Part shown: piece by piece, positions 59,250 to 64,000 of the stretch
Numbering within the stretch: position 1 is the first letter of the stretch
How the letters are laid out: the number at the start of each line of letters is the position of its first letter
NCBI RefSeq assembly: GCF_009296315.1
Contig: NZ_WHLY01000002.1
Span: forward strand, 62,001 to 126,000
Direction of reading: 5' to 3'
Length of the DNA: 64,000 nucleotides
DNA from: Salmonirosea aquatica
GTDB taxonomy: Bacteria; Bacteroidota; Bacteroidia; Cytophagales; Spirosomataceae
Position numbers and translations under genes: made by a program
Notes under the pieces: generated by a model
What the model was told of the DNA's origin: nothing
What the model saw: only the letters and a program-made list of their open reading frames with translations
Database searches by the model: none

Positions 59250-62054
59250 CTAGTACCTACCTCGGCCCCGATCCCGGCCCCGGTCGGATTCTCCCGAACG
59301 CTCAAAATCCCGCTCACTTTTCGCCCCCCCGCTAAAATGCCGCAAGTTGTAGGTAAACGAAAGCATGAAGTACCGCTGTAATACATTCGACTGCACATCC
59401 TCCACCAGAATGTCCGTCACATTACGGCGGATGCTGATGTTCTGCTTCAATAAGTCAAACACACTCAGGCTGATTTCCCCGCGCTGGTTGGCGAACACCT
59501 TCTTTCCGATGCTCATATTCCAGATCATGTAGTTGGTGTTGAAGCCGGTCGAAAGCCCCGTGTTGAGTTGATGACTCAAGTCAGTCCGGTACACCAGCCC
59601 TTTCCAGATTACCCAAGTCAGGCGCGCCCGGGTACTTTGGTTGAAGTAGTTCTCCGTAGTTTTCCGTAACGACCGGTTCACGATGTTGTAGCCCGAGCGG
59701 GTACTTACGTAAAAATCGAGGTTCTCACTGATGTTACTACTTAGCGAAGCCCCTACCCGGTAATAGGTCGTGGAGGTAAAATTCGTCAGTGAGTCAATCT
59801 GGCTGGGGAGTCGGGTATGGTTGATAAAAGCAAACAGACTCAACTTGGATTTGATGAAATCGAGCGGCTGTCCGTAATTCATGAAGGTACGGATGGTCCA
59901 GTAGCCATCGAGGTTGATCGGGCGGGAAAGTTGTGAACCGGTTTGCAGCGTATCGATGGCCGTCAGCGGTATGGGGCGGCGGGCCGTCAGCGTGCTGGTT
60001 GCAATGTAGTCAGAGGCTAAAGTTGCCTCGGTCATGGCAAAAAATGTATGGTTGTTTTCGGGGTTCTGAGCGCGGTACTGTCCCCGGAACCGATTCTGTA
60101 AGGACTGCACTAGATTGGGATTACCAGTACGGACGTAAAGCGGGTTGCTGATATTGTACACATTCTGCAACTGACTGATGGATGGCGCGTCGGTACGGGC
60201 CCGGTAGTCGAATTCGAAGTTCTTGGTTTTGGAGAATTTGTACTCAAACCGTACGGCCGGGAGTATGTTCTGAAAGGTCCGGTTCAGCGCAAACTCACTC
60301 GGAAAAAACTGGTCGTTATGGAGTTTGGCCCGCTGGTACTCCCCTTCTACCTGAAACCGGAGCTTATCGTTCTTGAACTGATAACCCAGTTCGGTCTCTT
60401 CCGTGACATAATCGCTCTTGAAGGTGTTACTTAGGCCTGTATTCAGGTCGGTATAGTCGCCGGTGATCTCACTGTAGTCATACAGGCGGCGTTTGGAATC
60501 AGAGTAGCGGTTGCCGCGTTCGTGCTGGATTTCAATCCGGCCGAACTTACCCACGGGTTCGGTGTAGGTGAGGTCCACATTCCAGGAATTACCATTGCTA
60601 TTGTAGTCCGTAAACTGGTTCAGGGTTTTACTCCGATCAGGCTCCCGAAAATAGACATTGTCGGCTAGCCGGAAATTCTCACTGCTATTCCGGCTGAAAT
60701 CGTTGCGCAGTCGGAAAGTTATGCTGCGGCCTTTTTTGTCAAATTGATGACTGTACAGTAAAAAATTGCGAAAACTGACCCCATTGCTGTTTGCGTTCGA
60801 GGTATTTTCGGTCTGGTTGAGCGGGCTATTGACATTCTCGGTACGACCCAGGAAATAGGAATAATCGTTTCCGGTCTGCGCGGACATTCTGGGGTGGACC
60901 AGGAGCCGATTCTTGGGATTGATCTTGTAGTCAATGCGCAAATCAGCCTGATGGGCAGCATCTCGGTTGGTACTCCGGCTATTTTCGTTATAGGTACGTC
61001 CCGAATCGGCCACACTTACAAACTGCTGGTACTTGGATTGTACGCCGAAGTTTTCCTGTTGGGTATAGGAATAGCTGCCCGTTACCTCCATTTTCGGACT
61101 CCACATATCCGAATAGTTTGCGCCAATTGAGTTAGTCTTGATAATTCCGTTCTGGGGGCGATCGCCCCGGCCACTAGTCTGGTCGTTACTGAAACTGGTG
61201 GTATTGATGTTGTTGCTCAACCCGGTAATGGTAAACCGACGATCTTCGTTGAACAGGTTGACACTGGCACCTACCAGGTACCGGTCATCCGTGCCGTAGC
61301 CTCCCGTTAGCTTTCCGAATTGCCCTTTGCGGCGGTCGGCCTTGGTCACGATATTAATAGTTTTGATATCCTCTCCGTCGTCGATGCCGGTCATTTCGGC
61401 CTTATCGCTCTTTTTATTGAAGATCTGGATATTAGCAATGACCTCGGCGGGCAGGCTTTGTAAGGCTTTGTTTACATCGGTACCAAAATACCGCTTGCCA
61501 TCGATCAGGATTTGCTGCACATCTTCGCCCTGCGCCTGCACTTTCCCGTCGTCCATGGTCACGCCGGGCAATTTCTGGATCAGTTCCTGTGCACTGGCAT
61601 CGGCCGCGGTTTTGAAGGCCCCAGCGTTAAATTCCGTTGTGTCTCCCTTCAGGACAGCAGTAGCTACCTGCCCTACCACCTGCACTTCCTGCAAATTGTT
61701 GACATCCTCCAGCAGAGCCAGGGTACCCAGGTTTACCGATTTGTCCACCACTTCCACCGGCATAGAAAGGGGCTTGAAACCCAGGTAGTTTATCTTCACG
61801 AGGTACGAACCGGGCGCTATGTTCTCAAACCTGAATTCCCCGTTCCCGTCGGTCATTACGCCGTTGGTAGGTTGCTCATCCGTCGCTTTCTGGATGGAAA
61901 TGATGGCCCCCGGCATCACGGATTTATCCGAGAAATTCTGCACAGAACCCTGAATCGAAAAACGTTGGGCGGACGCCAGGTGGGGAAGCAGTCCCAAGCC
62001 GAGAAAAAGCATGAGAAAACACAGTATGATACGGGTACGGCTACGGATAAGCAT
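59250..62054 (-). CDS. TonB-dependent-receptor-like outer-membrane protein with carboxypeptidase-regulatory domain
   Basis: This 934-residue outer-membrane protein has a signal peptide (1-29, ending LASAQ). The carboxypeptidase-regulatory-like domain (30-115) includes IQGSVQNFSDKSVMPGAIISI and YLVKINYLGFKPLSM. A plug region has LIQKLPGVTMDDGKVQAQGEDVQQILIDGKRYFGTDV near 160-200. The long beta barrel ends with MLSFTYNLRHF and a low-complexity Arg/Gly/Ser/Asp tail (about 905-934) that is unusual after the last barrel strand. Ligand unknown; no SusD partner. Its upstream 151-bp gap separates it from the LytTR gene and holds no clear promoter. Confidence 0.9.
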   Translation of the reverse strand: MLIRSRTRIILCFLMLFLGLGLLPHLASAQRFSIQGSVQNFSDKSVMPGAIISIQKATDEQPTNGVMTDGNGEFRFENIAPGSYLVKINYLGFKPLSMPVEVVDKSVNLGTLALLEDVNNLQEVQVVGQVATAVLKGDTTEFNAGAFKTAADASAQELIQKLPGVTMDDGKVQAQGEDVQQILIDGKRYFGTDVNKALQSLPAEVIANIQIFNKKSDKAEMTGIDDGEDIKTINIVTKADRRKGQFGKLTGGYGTDDRYLVGASVNLFNEDRRFTITGLSNNINTTSFSNDQTSGRGDRPQNGIIKTNSIGANYSDMWSPKMEVTGSYSYTQQENFGVQSKYQQFVSVADSGRTYNENSRSTNRDAAHQADLRIDYKINPKNRLLVHPRMSAQTGNDYSYFLGRTENVNSPLNQTENTSNANSNGVSFRNFLLYSHQFDKKGRSITFRLRNDFSRNSSENFRLADNVYFREPDRSKTLNQFTDYNSNGNSWNVDLTYTEPVGKFGRIEIQHERGNRYSDSKRRLYDYSEITGDYTDLNTGLSNTFKSDYVTEETELGYQFKNDKLRFQVEGEYQRAKLHNDQFFPSEFALNRTFQNILPAVRFEYKFSKTKNFEFDYRARTDAPSISQLQNVYNISNPLYVRTGNPNLVQSLQNRFRGQYRAQNPENNHTFFAMTEATLASDYIATSTLTARRPIPLTAIDTLQTGSQLSRPINLDGYWTIRTFMNYGQPLDFIKSKLSLFAFINHTRLPSQIDSLTNFTSTTYYRVGASLSSNISENLDFYVSTRSGYNIVNRSLRKTTENYFNQSTRARLTWVIWKGLVYRTDLSHQLNTGLSTGFNTNYMIWNMSIGKKVFANQRGEISLSVFDLLKQNISIRRNVTDILVEDVQSNVLQRYFMLSFTYNLRHFSGGAKSERDFERSGESDRGRDRGRGRY

Positions 62055-62205
62055 ACGAAGGATGTAGAAATAGATTGAAAACAGGAAAATAGAATGCGTG
62101 AAAGTTTAAAGGTACCCCTATTCGCGGCCCGAGGAAACGGGTTTCCGACGAATCAGGCAAAAGTCCGACCCTACCCGGACAATACGGTACTAAATCCGCC
62201 CACAA

Positions 62206-62961
62206 TTATCGGTCCAGCCAGGCTTTGAACGAGGGAGTGCGGTCGCTGCTAATGACGATATCCTCCTCCACGGGTGGGTTCAGGGTGACTTTCAGCCGCC
62301 CTTTAAAGTACGGATGTATTTCCCGAATAGCGTCCACATGGGCAATGTACTTGCGGCTGATCCGGAAAAAAATATGCGGATCGAGCGTGACTTCGATTTC
62401 TTCCAGCGAAAAATCCACCGGAAACTTTCCGTGCTCGTCACTAACCAGAAAACTCATTTTCTCCTCCGAAAAAAAATAGGCTACCTCGTCGGTTTTGATG
62501 GCTTTGATCTGGGTACCGTTTTTTACCAGAAACCGGGATTTATAGGCATAGCCCAACCCTGATGGGGAAGGGGTACCCTCGTAGCCTGGCGCGGGCACGA
62601 AGGTCCGTCTCATGTCTTCAAGCTTACGAAAACTCTTCACGAGTTGACCGTATTTGATCGGTTTCAGGAGGTACGCTACCGTGTTCACCTCAAACGCGTC
62701 GAGAGCGTACTGATCGTACGAAGTGGTGAATATGATGGGAAAACGAATCTTGATGGTCTCGAATATTTCAAAACACGAACCGTCCGAAAGCTGGATGTCC
62801 ACAAAAGCCAGGTCGGGGTGCGGATTTTGATTCAGCCACACAATCGCCCCCTCCACCGTAGCCAGGCAGGCAGCTATTTCGATGGTCGGATCGTATTGGG
62901 CTATTTGTTTTTGCAGGCGCTCGGCGGCCAGCGCTTCATCCTCAATAATCAGTACGCGCAT
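62206..62961 (-). CDS. LytTR family response regulator
   Basis: This 251-residue regulator has a receiver domain (VLIIEDEALAAERL, phospho-acceptor Asp in LAFVDIQLSDGS near residue 55, Lys in LLKPIKYG) and a C-terminal LytTR DNA-binding domain starting at RFLVKNGTQIKAIKTDEVAYFF and ending ISSDRTPSFKAWLD. It acts with the upstream LytS-type kinase whose 3' end overlaps its start by 20 bp. I use the ATG at 62959-62961; a TTG four codons earlier is open. Likely targets include the adjacent outer-membrane gene, but this is not shown. Confidence 0.93.
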   Translation of the reverse strand: MRVLIIEDEALAAERLQKQIAQYDPTIEIAACLATVEGAIVWLNQNPHPDLAFVDIQLSDGSCFEIFETIKIRFPIIFTTSYDQYALDAFEVNTVAYLLKPIKYGQLVKSFRKLEDMRRTFVPAPGYEGTPSPSGLGYAYKSRFLVKNGTQIKAIKTDEVAYFFSEEKMSFLVSDEHGKFPVDFSLEEIEVTLDPHIFFRISRKYIAHVDAIREIHPYFKGRLKVTLNPPVEEDIVISSDRTPSFKAWLDR

Positions 62962-64000
62962 TGTTTTCTTCAAATAGAAGTAAAGGAAGTTTTACCACGA
63001 AATGCGTGGTACTTTTAATGATCTCAGGTACCTCGTCCGCCACGTATTCGTAGCGTTTGGCCAGGTTATTCAGTCCGGTTTGGGCGCTGTATCCTTCCGT
63101 TTTTTTGGGATGGAAATTATTCTGCACCACTAGATAGCCCCGGGCGTCGGTGAATATCTCGATGAGCAACGGCTCGGTATCGGTGGCCTTATTATGCTTC
63201 ATGGCATTCTCGATCAGCGTCTGCACCGACAAGGGCGGAATGCAGTGTTTCCGAAAAGCAGACGACACCTGAATGCGGATCTGTAGCTGCTGCACAAACC
63301 GGATTTTGAGCATAAAGAGGTAGGAATCAATAAATTCCAACTCGGTTTCCAACGACACCAGTTCCTCGTTTTTGGTCCGCAGTACGTAGCGGTACACATC
63401 GGAAAAATGCTCCAGAAACTCCTGCGCCGTTGCCGGGTCCTTGTCGATGAGCGAGGATAGAATATTGAGGTTGTTGAACAAAAAATGCGGATCGAGGTGA
63501 TTCTTAAGGGAATCGAACTGAGATTTCAGATGCTGGCTTTGCAGTTCCTGCGAATAGGTGAAGTTCTTCTTCCAGCGCATCATAAAAAAAACGCCGAAAT
63601 GAATGGAAATCACCGGAATGATCAGAAGCAATCCGTAAAGATTGAGCACCACCATTTGATCCTGATCGGGCGGGAAGCCCAGAAACTGGGTCTTGATCAG
63701 GTAATAGGTCAGGTTCACACACGCCAAGGAGTACACGGTACTCAGGAAAATCTGGGCAAAAAACCGCCGCAGATCGTAGTCCGACCAAGGATAGTAGGCA
63801 TTCAGCCAGATTGAAATGTACCGGTTTCCTAACCACAGCAGCAGTGTTACGCCCAGGAGCCAGGAAAGTGCCGCCAGATAAAACGCAGGTTCGTCCGAGG
63901 TACCTATGAGGTAGGCCAGCCCCGAAAAAACCAGGATAGCCAGGAAGATCAGTATGCTGCGTAGCTTTTTCACCGGCAAATGCGTTAGAACCAAAGTACT
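62942..64000 (-). CDS. LytS/YehU-family sensor histidine kinase (5' end uncertain)
   Basis: This at least 350-residue kinase has four N-terminal membrane helices, a cytoplasmic coiled coil, and the His_kinase domain with HLDPHFLFNNLNILSSLI, containing the phospho-acceptor His, near residue 167-185. The ATP-binding part is the LytS type (IPPLSVQTLIENAMKHNKA; terminal GLNNLAKRY loop). The first codons in the window are TTG-based (63992-63994) with no ATG, and the frame is open to the window edge, so the true start may lie beyond 64000. It overlaps the LytTR regulator gene by 20 bp, giving a paired two-component system. Signal unknown. Confidence 0.92.
   Translation of the reverse strand, partial: STLVLTHLPVKKLRSILIFLAILVFSGLAYLIGTSDEPAFYLAALSWLLGVTLLLWLGNRYISIWLNAYYPWSDYDLRRFFAQIFLSTVYSLACVNLTYYLIKTQFLGFPPDQDQMVVLNLYGLLLIIPVISIHFGVFFMMRWKKNFTYSQELQSQHLKSQFDSLKNHLDPHFLFNNLNILSSLIDKDPATAQEFLEHFSDVYRYVLRTKNEELVSLETELEFIDSYLFMLKIRFVQQLQIRIQVSSAFRKHCIPPLSVQTLIENAMKHNKATDTEPLLIEIFTDARGYLVVQNNFHPKKTEGYSAQTGLNNLAKRYEYVADEVPEIIKSTTHFVVKLPLLLFEENNARTDY

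Larger units (their letters stand above)
1..64000. repeat. GGTACC highly iterated palindrome, dispersed across the window
   Basis: The palindrome GGTACC occurs about 120 times by hand count, whereas random sequence of even composition would give about 16. Copies lie on both sides of and inside genes, in all three reading phases. As Gly-Thr it reads GGT ACC (three times in aroA), as x-Val-Pro it straddles GTA CC, and as Gly-Tyr-Pro it straddles GG TAC CC. Common flanks are GGGTACCC and AGGTACCT. It is sparse or absent in clpC, in 46.93-49.01 kb and in the AT-rich island. This resembles the HIP1 phenomenon of cyanobacteria; the function is unknown. Confidence 0.8.

Noticed and set aside
1-64000. 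CRISPR array, tRNA or rRNA genes
   Set aside because: No evenly spaced identical repeats, no rRNA-like blocks and no cloverleaf-forming sequences were found on reading both strands. A computational search (tRNAscan, CRISPR finder) would be needed for a formal negative.
1-64000. GGTACC as evidence of a KpnI-type restriction-modification target
   Set aside because: Restriction targets are usually under-represented in their host. The strong enrichment argues for another cause, and no methylase or endonuclease gene of that type is in the window.

Overview
The window looks like a chromosomal segment of a Bacteroidota bacterium, most likely Cytophagales and close to Spirosomataceae/Dyadobacter-type genomes. 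Evidence: proteins with type IX secretion (T9SS) C-terminal domains, carboxypeptidase-like-domain outer-membrane barrels, DUF3570/DUF4266, a GH92 glycosidase, LytS/LytTR pairs and a ClpC N-terminal half. Base composition is near 50% G+C, except in one AT-rich island at about 55.7-57.76 kb. I see no rRNA, tRNA, CRISPR array or insertion sequence. Across the native DNA the palindrome GGTACC is strongly over-represented: about 120 copies by hand count against roughly 16 expected.

Layout. 0-8.7 kb, mostly minus strand: clpC (cut by the window edge), WbqC-like, YciO, a GT2 glycosyltransferase, then an YihY/thioesterase/MltG cluster and an Ldh-family dehydrogenase. 8.8-18.3 kb, mostly plus strand: DUF4139 protein, DUF502 membrane protein, aroA, a lipoprotein overlapping a T9SS-exported subtilisin, a frameshifted NUDIX gene (minus), a DUF2911 protein, and a histidine kinase whose membrane domain matches the plant ethylene-receptor binding site. 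18.4-24.1 kb, minus: SPW-VKOR-SPW fusion, SDR, small membrane protein, NTF2-like protein, Crp-like regulator and an acetyl-xylan-esterase-like enzyme. 24.3-28.0 kb, plus: ABC-F ATPase, a GyrI-like gene interrupted by a stop, DUF1801 and DUF6624 proteins. 28.2-42.8 kb, minus: a complete RND efflux operon, a three-subunit molybdenum aldehyde/xanthine oxidoreductase, GH92, and a sodium symporter with a 48-residue membrane partner. 43-46.5 kb, plus: AraC regulator and outer-membrane barrel. 46.5-52.1 kb, minus: a redox cluster in transcription order Rieske (frameshifted), thioredoxin, ApbE, DUF4266, DUF3570, preceded by a large T9SS type-B protein. 52.4-55.7 kb, plus: frameshifted flavin disulfide reductase, Gfo/Idh oxidoreductase and SDR. 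55.7-57.76 kb: island with a NADAR gene, an attC-like palindrome, a DUF2971 gene and a DUF2971 fragment. 57.8-64 kb: TPR-Arr ADP-ribosyltransferase, Uma2, outer-membrane barrel, LytTR regulator and LytS kinase.

How genes work together. The RND pump encodes all three layers of one tripartite transporter. The oxidoreductase trio has 2Fe-2S, FAD and Mo subunits in the order of E. coli yagTSR. The ApbE cluster looks like an exported flavin/redox module in which DUF3570 carries flavinylation-like motifs. LytS and LytTR overlap and form a two-component pair.

Main points of interest: the ethylene-receptor-like kinase, the GGTACC motif, the ApbE/DUF3570 cluster, the cassette-like NADAR/DUF2971 island beside an ADP-ribosyltransferase, the small symporter partner, and three genes each broken by one missing G in a G-run, a pattern that points to sequencing error or slippage.
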